Notes: generated by a model not told the origin, from the letters alone. Numbered from the stretch's first letter, positions 25,501 through 34,678 are shown. The stretch: 64,000 nucleotides of DNA from Fibrobacter succinogenes (GCA_902791475.1 CADAWC010000010.1:31395-95394); one strand, 5' to 3'. Translations and numbers: made by a program.

Positions 25501-26411
25501 TACTTTTTGTCTTCGATGTACAGCGGGCGCTGCTTGACTTCGTCGTAGATTCGGCCGATGTATTCGCCGAGAATGCCGATGGTCAAAAGCTGCACGCCTG
25601 CGAAAAACACGATGGCGGTCATGAGCGATGCCCAGCCCGGAACCGTTGTCGCAGGAGAGAGGAACTTTTCGAGAATCGACCAAACGAGAAGTGCAAAACC
25701 AACGATTGTTGCGATGAAGCCCATGTAGAAGCTGATCTTGAGCGGAGCCGAGCTGAAGCCTGTGATGCCGTCGAACGCGAGGCGCAACATCTTCTTGAGC
25801 GGATACTTCGAAGTGCCTGCGGTGCGTTCGGCGCGGTCGTACTTGACGCCAATCTTCTTGAAGCCGACCCAGCACACGAGCCCGCGCAAGAAGCGGCTGC
25901 GTTCCGGGAGGTTCTTGAGCTGATCCACCACGCAGCGGTCCATGAGTCTAAAGTCGCCGGTGTCAGGCGGAATGTCGATGCTCGTGAGCTTGCCAATCAA
26001 ACGGTAGAAGCAGAAAGCCGTAAAGCGCTTGAAGAGCGTCTCGCCTTTGCGCTTGTTGCGCTGGGCGTAAACGACCTGGTAGCCTTCGCGCCACTTTTCG
26101 AGCATCTCGTGGATGAGGCTCGGCGGGTCCTGCAAGTCGCCGTCGATAATGACGACAGCTGCGCCCTGGGCGTGGTCGAGGCCTGCGCTGAACGCTGCCT
26201 GGTGGCCGAAGTTACGGCTAAAGTTGATGATTTTGTTGTTCGGGTTCCCGGGGAGGAGGCCTTCCACGATTTCTCGGGTGCGGTCCTTGGAACCATCGTT
26301 TACGAAAATGAGTTCGTGTTCGATATCCTTGAGCTCTTCCTCCAAGACGCGGTAGGTTTCGGCAACGATCTCTTCTTCATTAAAAACAGGTATAATTACG
26401 GATAAAAGCAT
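25500..26411 (-). CDS. GT2 family glycosyltransferase (DPM1/GtrB-like)
   Basis: The 303-residue protein begins with the GT-A fold VIIPVFNEEEIVAETYR, has the DxD-type motif IDGDLQDPPSLI and the family-typical DTGDFRLMDR and RSRFLRGLVCWVGF. Two C-terminal membrane helices (about 225-250 and 260-285) anchor it. This matches GtrB/ArnC/Ppm-type enzymes that transfer a sugar from a nucleotide to undecaprenyl phosphate. The GT39-like membrane protein next in the same direction is a logical user of such a lipid-linked sugar. TATAAT lies six bases before the ATG and no Shine-Dalgarno sequence is present. Confidence 0.9.
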   Translation of the reverse strand: MLLSVIIPVFNEEEIVAETYRVLEEELKDIEHELIFVNDGSKDRTREIVEGLLPGNPNNKIINFSRNFGHQAAFSAGLDHAQGAAVVIIDGDLQDPPSLIHEMLEKWREGYQVVYAQRNKRKGETLFKRFTAFCFYRLIGKLTSIDIPPDTGDFRLMDRCVVDQLKNLPERSRFLRGLVCWVGFKKIGVKYDRAERTAGTSKYPLKKMLRLAFDGITGFSSAPLKISFYMGFIATIVGFALLVWSILEKFLSPATTVPGWASLMTAIVFFAGVQLLTIGILGEYIGRIYDEVKQRPLYIEDKK

Positions 26412-26417
26412 AGTGCA

Positions 26418-26423
26418 ATTATA
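26418..26423 (-). promoter_or_regulatory. -10 element six bases before the GT2 start
   Basis: The minus strand reads TATAAT, TGCACT, ATG. This is a perfect -10 hexamer at leaderless spacing. Confidence 0.55.
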
Positions 26424-26435
26424 GCAATTTTGGTT

Positions 26436-26522
26436 TGCTAGTTACTAGTTTGTCGTTACTAGTTACTAGCTTTTTTCTTTCGTCTTTCGTCTGTAGCCCG
26501 TTGTAGCGGGCGTTCTTTCGTC
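26436..26522. repeat. Family D words followed by a family C repeat
   Basis: GCTAGTTACTAGTTTGTCG and related words are followed by CTTTCGTCTTTCGTCTGTAG, the stem CCCGTTGTAGCGGG and CGTTCTTTCGTCT. It fills the gap between the GT2 and GT39-like genes. Confidence 0.6.
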
Positions 26523-26537
26523 TGAATGGCGAAGCCG

Positions 26538-29099
26538 CTATGGTATAAGAACCGGGTTGATGATGTCTACGTGGCTGCAGTTGATGCCTTCTTTGGGGAA
26601 AGATCTAATCGTGAGCTTCTGAATGCCTGCGACATTAGCCTCGACTTTGTGCAATTCGCCATTCCTAAAGAACGGTGTCTTTGCAAGCGACTTGCCGTCA
26701 CCGAGAACTTCTACACCAACGCCTTCGCTACAAAGCGATTCGTCATCAAGACCCACCGAGAATTTGATTGTCGCAAACTTTTTGCCGATATCAAACACAG
26801 TTGTTGAAGAGGCGTGCGTGCCGATGCCGTTGAAGTAATGTTGGGCATTTACGTTAAACTCGTTCCCTTCGATACTTTCGTTCTTGTGCATGTTACCCCA
26901 TTCCTGTTTGTGGCTTTCGATGGGGTAGTCCGTAAGGGCAATGGCGCCATTTCCCTTTTCGAAGTAGAATTTGGAAACATCGGCAAGCTTGCTTTTTGTA
27001 GCCTTGTCCTGCACCAAGAAACGTACTTGGTTAAAGCCCGGCTGTAAATTGGCTACATCGATTCCCTTATCGTATGAACCGAATTTGTAGGGGCTCTGCT
27101 CAATGATTTTTCCGTTCATGAAAATAGTTACATTCCAATTGTCAGTTGTCTTACTTTGTTCTTTTAGATTGTAACGGATTCTGATAGATGTCGGTTTTGC
27201 TGTTGTGGAATCAGTCGGGGTGACTTCCAAATCGCTAGTCGTGATGATTCTTTGCGGATTGTAGTTCTTACGTCCGTTGAATTTTGCAATCTGGACCCAG
27301 TAGTTGTTCGTAATCAAGATGTTCTTGACGCCCGTCAAATCCATTTCGCGTTCAAATACGTCGCAGGTCGTGGCGATGCGGTGTTCCACAGCTTTTTTGT
27401 GGTATGTGTGGCTATCCCAGCAGTCCAGTCCGCGGATGTAATAGACTTCTCCCTTGTACTTTTCAATCAAGTCCTTCATGTCGCTGTTCGACATCTTGCG
27501 GGCATTGTCGTAGTGGATGGAAGACATGCCGTAACCCACAAAGTGCCAAGGACGGCCGTAAATAAAGAATCGGGCTGCTGGAGGCTGTTCATTGAGCCAT
27601 CCGAGAATTTCATGTTCTTCGATGGTCAAGTGGTTGCGGTTGTACATGATATTGTTGTTAAAGTCGTTCTTGTAATGGAATGTCCAACCTGTAAAGGCGA
27701 GTGCCACAATCAGCATGCCGATAATTGCGCTTTTGCCGTTTGGGTTGTTGCTGCCCGTCGGGGTCGTGAAATACTGGATGATGTGTGTAACCGGAAGGGC
27801 CGCTACAAATGCCATGGAGGGCAACATCACGAGGCTGTAGCGCTGGTTGATTTCGATGCTGAAATCGCCAGAGACGTTTTCGAGAATCACATATGTTTGC
27901 AGGTGGTAGAGGAGCAAAAAGGCGAGAATCTTGAGGTACGTGAAATCGCTCTTTCTTGCATCGTTAATGGCGCGGAAGAGTAGGTAAATGGCGCCGATGG
28001 CAAACAAATAGTTGAAGTAGCTGAGGAACGGATTTTCGAGTTCACCATTGCTCTTGAGCGGCTTTGTCATCACTTCCCAGTTTTTGGCGAGGTCTTCGAA
28101 GAAGTGCCCGTGGGCTTCAAATTCACCGCCCTGGAAACCGAATCCCTGGAAGTAGCTAATCGTGAGAAGGGCGGGGACGGAGAAAATCGAAAGGGTCACG
28201 AAGAAAACTGGTGCTTTTCCGTCTTTCTGGTCCAAAAGTCTCGGGAGCGCAAAGAGGACAAACGCAAAGACGCAGAAGATTGTTTCTTGGCGGGTCTGGG
28301 CGAAGAAGGCTAGGATAAGGGCGAGGAGAGTCCAGTGCCAAACGGTGTTTCTGTCATAAGCCCACTTAAAGACTAACAGTGCCAGTGCGGAGAGGAAAAT
28401 ATAGAGTGGTTCAACGGACATGGCGCGGAACTGGAACAGGACCGTCGGTTGGAGTGCCATGAGAAGCGAGGCGAAAAACGCTAGGAGGGGTTGTCTGGTC
28501 CAGGCGACAATTGCAAGGAACATGAGCAAGAACGAAAGCGGGAGCATCACGAATTCGGCCGTGAAAATCCAGCGGAGATCGCTGCCGAACAATGGCATGC
28601 CGAGGTAGTAAAGGAAGGAAAGCCCCTTAGTCTTGAAACTATTTGACGTGGCCTTGCATTTGAGGGTGCCGTTGTCGAATTCGCCCTGGTTGCAGGTGCC
28701 GGATTCATGGTTGTAGTACATGTTTTGAGCAACGGACATGAAAACGCTTTCGTCGCTCTGGACACGGTGGCGGGCTTCAATTTGGGTGCCTGCAAAAATC
28801 GAAACCGCGACGGCGAATACGAGAGCCATAATGCTCACGGACTTTGCGGGGAGGATTACCTTGAGCCATTCTCTAAAATCCTTACTCAAAAAACAGAAAA
28901 TAACGATTCCAAGAATGAACTGTACCCCAAAAAGCGGGAGGGGAAGGTTTATATCCAGTTGCCGGATGGTTTCCCTGTGCTTGATGTTTGGGGCGAGGTA
29001 AATAAGGAAGGGAATGGCTATGGCAACGATGGTGCCTAAAATGCCTGCGGGGTGAGCTAAGTTCTTGAATAATCTCAAGATAGCGTCTTTAATATTCAT
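26538..29099 (-). CDS. GT39-like polytopic membrane glycosyltransferase with C-terminal NPCBM domain
   Basis: From the ATG at 29099, which has AAGGA eight bases upstream, the protein is 853 residues. The first two-thirds contain about 11 membrane helices, with an early acidic loop after helix 1 (IEARHRVQSDESVF) as in GT-C/PMT-type transferases that use polyprenyl-phosphate sugars. The C-terminal about 140 residues match an NPCBM domain: IESHKQEWGNMHKNESIEGN, FNGIGTHASSTTVFDIG and VGLDDES. NPCBM domains bind carbohydrate and are normally on secreted glycosidases, so the fusion implies an outward-facing sugar-binding module. The preceding GT2 gene could supply its donor. Confidence 0.75.
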   Translation of the reverse strand: MNIKDAILRLFKNLAHPAGILGTIVAIAIPFLIYLAPNIKHRETIRQLDINLPLPLFGVQFILGIVIFCFLSKDFREWLKVILPAKSVSIMALVFAVAVSIFAGTQIEARHRVQSDESVFMSVAQNMYYNHESGTCNQGEFDNGTLKCKATSNSFKTKGLSFLYYLGMPLFGSDLRWIFTAEFVMLPLSFLLMFLAIVAWTRQPLLAFFASLLMALQPTVLFQFRAMSVEPLYIFLSALALLVFKWAYDRNTVWHWTLLALILAFFAQTRQETIFCVFAFVLFALPRLLDQKDGKAPVFFVTLSIFSVPALLTISYFQGFGFQGGEFEAHGHFFEDLAKNWEVMTKPLKSNGELENPFLSYFNYLFAIGAIYLLFRAINDARKSDFTYLKILAFLLLYHLQTYVILENVSGDFSIEINQRYSLVMLPSMAFVAALPVTHIIQYFTTPTGSNNPNGKSAIIGMLIVALAFTGWTFHYKNDFNNNIMYNRNHLTIEEHEILGWLNEQPPAARFFIYGRPWHFVGYGMSSIHYDNARKMSNSDMKDLIEKYKGEVYYIRGLDCWDSHTYHKKAVEHRIATTCDVFEREMDLTGVKNILITNNYWVQIAKFNGRKNYNPQRIITTSDLEVTPTDSTTAKPTSIRIRYNLKEQSKTTDNWNVTIFMNGKIIEQSPYKFGSYDKGIDVANLQPGFNQVRFLVQDKATKSKLADVSKFYFEKGNGAIALTDYPIESHKQEWGNMHKNESIEGNEFNVNAQHYFNGIGTHASSTTVFDIGKKFATIKFSVGLDDESLCSEGVGVEVLGDGKSLAKTPFFRNGELHKVEANVAGIQKLTIRSFPKEGINCSHVDIINPVLIP

Positions 29100-29228
29100 T
29101 GGGTTCCTTCTCGATAACACGTAAAAGCGCTCCAGGAATTGCTTCTTTTGGGGCGTTTTTGGATTTTTTTAGGTTATTGCGAAAATATAACTTTTTATTG
29201 CTTTGGGCTTTTCATTTGACAATATACC

Positions 29229-29257
29229 TTGAGAGTTTCGCAAGAAAAAACTAAATT
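29229..29257 (+). promoter_or_regulatory. Transketolase promoter
   Basis: TTGAGA (29229-29234) and TAAATT (29252-29257) are separated by 17 bp. They are followed by TGCCGCGTAAA, similar to the sequence after the priA and pgk -10 boxes. The leader to the GTG start is about 30 nt. Confidence 0.5.
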
Positions 29258-29294
29258 TGCCGCGTAAAAAACAAAACTCTAAAGGGGTTAGACC

Positions 29295-31370
29295 GTGCAA
29301 GATTCATTAGTTACAAAAGCAGCTGACAACGTCCGTATCCTTTCTGCCGCAATGGTGCAGAAGGCCAAGTCCGGACATCCGGGTGGAGCCATGGGCGCCG
29401 CAGACGCCATCACGCTTTTGTTTGCTGAATTCTTGCGTTACGATCCGGACGATGCCAACTGGATGGCTCGCGACCGCTTCTTCATGGACCCGGGTCACAT
29501 GAGTCCGCTCCTCTACTCCGAACTCGTCCTCACGAACCGCCTCACGCTCGAAGACGTGAAGAACTTCCGCCAGCTTGGCAGCCGCACTCCGGGCCATCCG
29601 GAAGTTGATGTTGCCCTCGGTATTGAAAACTCCTCGGGCCCGCTTGGTATCGGTCACGGCATGGCTCTCGGTGGCGCTATCGCCGAACGCTTCATGGTCG
29701 AACGCTTTGGCTCTATCCTCGAACACAAGACTGTCTGCCTCGTTTCTGACGGCGGTCTCGAAGAAGAAATTGCATACGGCGTGGGCCGCATTGCAGGTCA
29801 CCTCAAGCTTTCGAACCTCATTTTCTTCTACGACGCTAACCAGGTCCAGCTCAGCTGCAAGACTGAAGACGTGATGGACCACGACTTCGTTGGTCAGTAC
29901 GAATCCTGGGGCTTCCGCGTTATCGAATGCGACGGTTCCAACATTGCTGAACTCCGCAAGGCATTCAAGGCCGCTTGGGCCGAAACCGAAAAGCCGGTGC
30001 TCGTTTACGGTCACACCACGATGGCCAAGGGCGCTATCGCCGAAGACGGCAAGAGCTACGAAGGCGCAGTCTCTACGCACGGTCAGCCGCTCAATGCCGC
30101 AGGTGCTTCTACTTCTGCTACGGTCAAGAATCTCGGTGGCAATCCGGACGATCCGTTCCAGGTCTTTGACGACGTGAAGGCCGGCTTTGAAGCCCGCGCT
30201 AACGAACTCCGCAAGCAGGTCGCCGAATGGAAGAAGGCTAAGGCTGCTTGGGACAAGGCTAACGCCGAAAAGTCCGCAACCCTCAACGAATGGCTCTCGG
30301 GCAAGGGTCTCAAGATCGACCTCTCCAAGCTCAACATCAAGGAAGGTGTTGCAACTCGCGTCACGAGCGGTACGGTTCTTGGCTACCTCGCCGAAAATTA
30401 TCACAACATCATCTGCAGCTCTGCAGACCTTTCGAACTCCGACAATACGCAGGCATTCCTCGACAAGACGGGCATCTTCCGCGCTAACGACTTCAAGGGT
30501 GCATTTGTCCAGGTCGGCGTTGCAGAACTCACGATGGGTGCCATTGCAAACGGTATCGCTCTCCATGGCGGTCTCTATCCGATTTGCGCAACGTTCTTCG
30601 TGTTCAGTGACTTCATGAAGCCGGCAATCCGTATGGCCGCACTCATGGGCCTCCCGGTCAAGTACGTGTTTACGCACGACAGCTTCCGCGTGGGTGAAGA
30701 TGGTCCGACGCACCAGCCGATTGAACACGAAACGCAGATTCGTTTGCTCGAAAGCCTCACGAAGGCTAGCGGCAAGGCCGAAATGCTCGTGCTCCGCCCG
30801 GCAGATGCTTACGAAACGCTCGCTGCATGGGAAATGGCTTTTGAAAACAATGACAGCCCGACGGCTCTCATCCTCACTCGCCAGGTCGTGAATACGCTCC
30901 CGGGTGAAAATCGCTACGAAGCTGCCAAGGCTTGCCGCAAGGGCGCTTACATTGTCAGCGACAACACCGCCGCTGGCAAGAAGCCGGATCTTACTTTGGT
31001 TGCAAACGGCAGTGACGTTCTCCTCGAACACCAGGCTGCTGAACTCCTCCGCGACGAAGGCAAGTCTGTGCGCGTGGTTTCCATGATTAGCCCGGCTCTC
31101 TTCCTCAAGCAGCCGAAATCCTACCGCGATAGCATCATCGTTCCGTGGACTCCGGTGTTTGCAAAGTCCAGCGGTCTTCCGCTCTTGTTCGCCCAGGTCG
31201 TGGGTGGCTTCGGTAAGGTCTCCGGTCTCGAACGCTTCGGTGCATCCGCTCCGGCAGGCGTTCTCGAAAAGGAATTCGGTTACGTTCCGGAAGCTGTTGC
31301 CGCAGCCGCTAAGGAATACCTCGCTGAATTCGCTAAGAACGTCGAAGACTTCAAGAAAGCAAACGCTTAA
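29295..31370 (+). CDS. tkt: Transketolase
   Basis: The 691-residue enzyme transfers two-carbon units in the non-oxidative pentose phosphate pathway using thiamin diphosphate. GHPGGAMGAAD (residues about 27-37) and the ThDP/Mg region VSDGGLEEEIAYG, followed by FFYDANQVQLS, define it. This SDGG form differs from the usual GDGxxxEG of E. coli TktA but is seen in Bacteroidetes-type transketolases in my recollection. Downstream GEDGPTHQPIEH is the donor-binding motif. GTG at 29295 is the start, with AAAGGGG nine bases upstream. Codon use is strongly biased toward C-ending codons, as in a highly expressed gene. Confidence 0.95.
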   Translation: MQDSLVTKAADNVRILSAAMVQKAKSGHPGGAMGAADAITLLFAEFLRYDPDDANWMARDRFFMDPGHMSPLLYSELVLTNRLTLEDVKNFRQLGSRTPGHPEVDVALGIENSSGPLGIGHGMALGGAIAERFMVERFGSILEHKTVCLVSDGGLEEEIAYGVGRIAGHLKLSNLIFFYDANQVQLSCKTEDVMDHDFVGQYESWGFRVIECDGSNIAELRKAFKAAWAETEKPVLVYGHTTMAKGAIAEDGKSYEGAVSTHGQPLNAAGASTSATVKNLGGNPDDPFQVFDDVKAGFEARANELRKQVAEWKKAKAAWDKANAEKSATLNEWLSGKGLKIDLSKLNIKEGVATRVTSGTVLGYLAENYHNIICSSADLSNSDNTQAFLDKTGIFRANDFKGAFVQVGVAELTMGAIANGIALHGGLYPICATFFVFSDFMKPAIRMAALMGLPVKYVFTHDSFRVGEDGPTHQPIEHETQIRLLESLTKASGKAEMLVLRPADAYETLAAWEMAFENNDSPTALILTRQVVNTLPGENRYEAAKACRKGAYIVSDNTAAGKKPDLTLVANGSDVLLEHQAAELLRDEGKSVRVVSMISPALFLKQPKSYRDSIIVPWTPVFAKSSGLPLLFAQVVGGFGKVSGLERFGASAPAGVLEKEFGYVPEAVAAAAKEYLAEFAKNVEDFKKANA

Positions 31371-31394
31371 TTAGCTAACGCAATCGAAACATTT

Positions 31395-31427
31395 AAAAAA
31401 CGGTGCCGATGACGGTGCCGTTTTTTT
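31395..31427 (+). terminator. Intrinsic terminator after tkt
   Basis: AAAAAACGG and CCGTTTTTT form the outer stem around an inner CCG-ATGA-CGG hairpin, followed by seven T. Confidence 0.85.
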
Positions 31428-31514
31428 GCACTACTTCTAACGGCCTACTGTCTACTTCCTACTAAAACAATGTAATTTTATAGTGATTTTGCGCACTTTC
31501 TCCTTAAAAAGTGC

Positions 31515-31520
31515 TATATT
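31515..31520 (+). promoter_or_regulatory. -10 element six bases before nrdR
   Basis: TATATT, CAAAAC, ATG gives the leaderless spacing seen at several genes here. A GCACTTT / AAAGTGC inverted repeat lies immediately upstream and could be an operator. Confidence 0.5.
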
Positions 31521-31526
31521 CAAAAC

Positions 31527-31970
31527 ATGATTTGCCCTTTTTGCAAGAATGATAACGACAAGGTTGTCGATAGCCGCGTGAGTGGATCTTCGATTCGTCG
31601 TCGTCGTGAATGTTGTGCTTGTGGCCGTCGCTTTACGACCCGTGAATATATCGAAGTCCAGCCGTTGACCGTTATCAAGCGCAGTGGCGAACGCGAACCT
31701 TTCCAGCGCGAAAAATTGCAACGTGGCATTATGAACTCCTGTAAAAAACGCCCGGTGTCCATGGACGATATCGAACAGCTTGTGACGCGCGTGGAAAATT
31801 CGTTGCAGATGTCGGAAGGCTTTGAAGTGAGCTACGACCAGATAGGGAACCTCGTGATGCAGGAACTCAAAAAGCTTGACGCTGTGGCGTATGTGCGTTT
31901 CGCTTCCATCTACCGCGAATTCAAGGAAGTAGGCGAGTTCGTCGACCAGATCAAGACTCTTGATAAATAG
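31527..31970 (+). CDS. nrdR: Transcriptional repressor NrdR
   Basis: This 147-residue repressor controls ribonucleotide reductase genes. The N-terminal zinc ribbon is CPFC (residues 3-6) and CCACGRRF (about 32-39). The ATP-cone domain follows (VIKRSGEREPFQREKLQRGI) and senses ATP/dATP. Length and order match the family exactly. No Shine-Dalgarno sequence precedes the ATG. The neighbours are not nrd genes, which is common for nrdR. Confidence 0.95.
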   Translation: MICPFCKNDNDKVVDSRVSGSSIRRRRECCACGRRFTTREYIEVQPLTVIKRSGEREPFQREKLQRGIMNSCKKRPVSMDDIEQLVTRVENSLQMSEGFEVSYDQIGNLVMQELKKLDAVAYVRFASIYREFKEVGEFVDQIKTLDK

Positions 31971-31975
31971 GTAGG

Positions 31976-32090
31976 CTTTAGCTATTAGGTGCTAGGTTTT
32001 AGGATTATAATTGCGGCAGAGCCGCCTCTGATGATGCGCGAAGCGCGATTTTTCTTCTAAAACCTATAACCTACAACCTGTAACCTTGTT
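31976..32090. repeat. Composite intergenic element, family E
   Basis: A left arm rich in TAGGTGCTAGGTTTTAGGA and a right arm TCTAAAACCTATAACCTAC are roughly complementary. Between them are two GC-rich mini-hairpins, GCGGCAGAGCCGC and GCGCGAAGCGCG. A second element of the same plan lies at 61820-61920. Confidence 0.6.
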
Positions 32091-32094
32091 GTTT

Positions 32095-33117
32095 ATGGCT
32101 TTTGATTTAAAAAACAAGTTAGCGATTGCGCTCGAAAAGCGCGCTCCGTTATTTGATGTAACGGATGCTTTGCGCATTGTGAATGGCGCTGTCGACGGTT
32201 TCCCGGGACTCACGATAGACAAGTTCGGCGACCGTTACCAGATGCAGTTTTTTGGACCGGAGCTTTTGACGAGCAAAACTGAAATTGTCGAGGCTTTGGC
32301 CGCTCTTTTCAATCCTATTTGCGTTGTGACAAAGGAACGTCTTTCGAGTTCTGGGCGTTCGCTTGAGAACGCTCCGATGGATGTTGTGGTTGGCTCACGT
32401 GAAGATGCTGTGGGAACAGTTCGCGAGGGCAATGCCAATTTTCATGTGGATTTGCTTGATACGATTAATCCGGGACTTTTTCTTGACATGCGCCATGTGC
32501 GCCTTGAAGTCGAAGATCGATTCCGCGCCATGTCCGGCGCATCTCCGGCGCATCTCGCTGACTTGGCGAATCTCGAAAATTCCGCGCAAACCGGCCTCCG
32601 TTTTTTGAACCTATTCAGCTATACGTGCAGTTTCTCCGTACACGCCCGTCTAGGCGGTGCTGCGGTTGCTACAAACGCCGATATCAGCGGCAAGATTCTC
32701 GACAAGGGCCGTGAAAATTACGCCTTAAACGGCCTTGATTTGCGTCCAGGAGAGTTCTTCCGCGGTAACGCTATCGAATACGTGCATTGGGCTCAAAAGA
32801 AGGGCTTACGTTTTGATGGTATTGTACTTGACCCGCCGAGCTTTGCTCGTTTCAAGGGCTTTAACTTTAACGTGCGCGAACACTTGATGCCGCTCGTTGC
32901 TGACTGTGCAACGCTTTTAAATCCCGGCGGATTCTTCATGGTGAGTTCCAACTACAGCGAATTCAACCTGTCCGCATTTGCCCGCGATGTGCTTGCCGCC
33001 GTTTCTTCCGTGCACCCGAATGCAAAAACGTCTTGGAAAAAATCCCAAGACGTAGACTTTGTCGGTAGCGGTTCTACGAAAGATTCTTGCTTAGTCGCGA
33101 CTCTCGTCGAAGTTTAA
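32095..33117 (+). CDS. SAM-dependent rRNA large-subunit methyltransferase (RlmI/RlmK-like)
   Basis: The protein is 340 residues from the ATG at 32095; two TTG codons upstream fall inside repeat E and are less likely. The N-terminal part corresponds to a truncated PUA/EEHEE-like region (DGFPGLTIDKFGDRY). The Rossmann methyltransferase domain shows LNLFSYTCSFSVHARLGGA (motif I), NADISGKILDKGRENYALNG and the catalytic-loop motif VLDPPSFARFK. This is the RlmI-type 5-methylcytosine-23S rRNA methyltransferase family; exact target is not determinable. Its stop overlaps the stop of the convergent sigma-54 activator gene by four bases. Confidence 0.85.
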   Translation: MAFDLKNKLAIALEKRAPLFDVTDALRIVNGAVDGFPGLTIDKFGDRYQMQFFGPELLTSKTEIVEALAALFNPICVVTKERLSSSGRSLENAPMDVVVGSREDAVGTVREGNANFHVDLLDTINPGLFLDMRHVRLEVEDRFRAMSGASPAHLADLANLENSAQTGLRFLNLFSYTCSFSVHARLGGAAVATNADISGKILDKGRENYALNGLDLRPGEFFRGNAIEYVHWAQKKGLRFDGIVLDPPSFARFKGFNFNVREHLMPLVADCATLLNPGGFFMVSSNYSEFNLSAFARDVLAAVSSVHPNAKTSWKKSQDVDFVGSGSTKDSCLVATLVEV

Positions 33118-34670
33118 TCTTCTCCGCCGTCCATTTCGATTTTGAGCTCTTTGAGCTTGCGCCAAAGTGTGGCACGGCTAATGCCGAGCTTCTTGCAGAC
33201 TTCCGTCTTGTTGCCTTTGCAAATGCTTAGCGCATGCAAGATGTGTCTGCGTTCCATCTCGTCGAGCGAAAGAATTTCTTCTTCTTCGGGCGCAGGATTA
33301 TGCGTGATGAACTTCGTCGGGTTGTGCGTCAAAAGCCCTGCTCTATCCGTCTTGCCCGAAATCGGTTCAAAATGAATCGGCTTTCCGAGAGGATTCTCGA
33401 CAGACTTCTCATTCTCTTCCGCATCTTCGGCGTTGTCGAAAACAGGCTCGCTAGCGCTTTCTTTAAGACTAGCTGCATCCTTGATATGCGGAATCGCAAC
33501 CGTCTTTTCGCGGGCTTCCACCTGCACGTATTCGGGCAAGTCTTCGAGCTTGATGATTCCACCTTCCGAAAGCACAATCGCATGCTCCATGATGTTTTCG
33601 AGCTCGCGGATGTTGCCGGGGTAGGGGTACTTTGTCAAAGCGTAAAGAGCCGCCGGTTCAAGGTCATGGATTTCCTTGCCCTGCGATTCCTTGTTCTTTA
33701 AGATAAAGTAACGGATTAAGTTCGGGATGACGGGCTTCCTGTCGCGGAGCGGCGGGAGCTGCAAGTGGAACGTGTTCAAGCGGTAATAAAGGTCTTCTCG
33801 GAATCGACCTTCGTGCATCGCCTGTTGCAAATCGCGGTTGGTCGCTGCAATAATGCGAATGTCCAAGTAACGGGCTTCCGTTTCACCCACGCGACGAATC
33901 TCGTGGCTTTGCAGAAAACGCAAAAGCTTCACTTGCGTTGCGAGAGACAGTTCGCCAACTTCATCGAGGAACAGCGTACCGCCATTGGCGGATTCGAACA
34001 GGCCCTTCTTGTCGGCTGTAGATCCTGTATACGATCCCTTCTTGCTTCCGAAAAGTTCACTTTCCACGAGGTTCTCGGGGATCGCTCCGCAGTTGACCGG
34101 CACAAACGGTTCGTTCGCGCGCTTGCTGTAGCGGTGGACGACGTTTGCCAAAAATTCCTTGCCCGAACCGGACTCGCCGGTTATAAGTAAGGTACTGTTG
34201 GTCGGTGCGACTTTATAAACTGTTTTTAGAATTTTGCGCATCTCGGGCGTGTCGCCGAGAAGGCTGTCCAACACCTGGGATTCCATGAGCTGCGTGTTGG
34301 ACTTGTTTTGTTGCTGAGCCTGGATCTTGCTTGCCGTGCTCTCAAGGAGCGATAGCGTGACCGGCTTCTTCAAGAAGCTGCTTGCACCACGAGTAATGGC
34401 GCTAGCGGCCCCCTGCCAGTTGCGGTCATCGCACAGTACAAAGATTTCAATACCAGGTTGGCGTTCCTTCAAATAGCTGATCAAATCCATATTGTCGAGC
34501 ATCAAAAAAGGAACCTCGATAAACGCAAGGTCTATCGACGTCTTCTTAATTAGCGGCATCAGAGTCTTATCGTCGGAGCAGACCAGTAGGTTCGTTCCGG
34601 CTACAGACCAGTTCCGCTGTAGCTCCTCGACAAATTTCCGATCAAAATCAGCGATCAGGATATTCATCAT
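33114..34670 (-). CDS. Sigma-54-dependent activator with atypical receiver (NtrC family)
   Basis: The 518-residue protein has a receiver domain (1-115), an AAA+ sigma-54 interaction domain (about 135-375) and a Fis-type helix-turn-helix (about 470-510, KTEVCKKLGISRATLWRKL). Walker A is GESGSGKE (165-172) and Walker B LFLDEVGEL. Two oddities stand out. The receiver's phospho-acceptor position holds Glu52 (AFIEVP) rather than Asp, although Lys102 is kept. The GAFTGA loop that contacts sigma-54 reads GSYTGS (212-217), retaining Thr215 with Tyr in place of Phe. It is third in the kinase operon, starting eight bases after the receiver gene stop. It may be constitutively in an active-like state or controlled by partner proteins. 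Confidence 0.9.
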   Translation of the reverse strand: MMNILIADFDRKFVEELQRNWSVAGTNLLVCSDDKTLMPLIKKTSIDLAFIEVPFLMLDNMDLISYLKERQPGIEIFVLCDDRNWQGAASAITRGASSFLKKPVTLSLLESTASKIQAQQQNKSNTQLMESQVLDSLLGDTPEMRKILKTVYKVAPTNSTLLITGESGSGKEFLANVVHRYSKRANEPFVPVNCGAIPENLVESELFGSKKGSYTGSTADKKGLFESANGGTLFLDEVGELSLATQVKLLRFLQSHEIRRVGETEARYLDIRIIAATNRDLQQAMHEGRFREDLYYRLNTFHLQLPPLRDRKPVIPNLIRYFILKNKESQGKEIHDLEPAALYALTKYPYPGNIRELENIMEHAIVLSEGGIIKLEDLPEYVQVEAREKTVAIPHIKDAASLKESASEPVFDNAEDAEENEKSVENPLGKPIHFEPISGKTDRAGLLTHNPTKFITHNPAPEEEEILSLDEMERRHILHALSICKGNKTEVCKKLGISRATLWRKLKELKIEMDGGED

Positions 34671-34678
34671 TTATGCTA

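Noticed and set aside
24757..26470. A CRISPR-like array among the AATGACCAATGACT words
   Set aside because: The units are short, irregular and lack spacers of constant length.
29307..31031. A 574-codon minus-strand frame within transketolase
   Set aside because: The transketolase motifs are unmistakable on the plus strand, and strong codon bias explains the lack of stops on the opposite strand.
32086..32094. TTG starts upstream of the rRNA methyltransferase ATG
   Set aside because: They lie at the edge of a repeat and lack a ribosome site; the ATG at 32095 is a better match to family N-termini.
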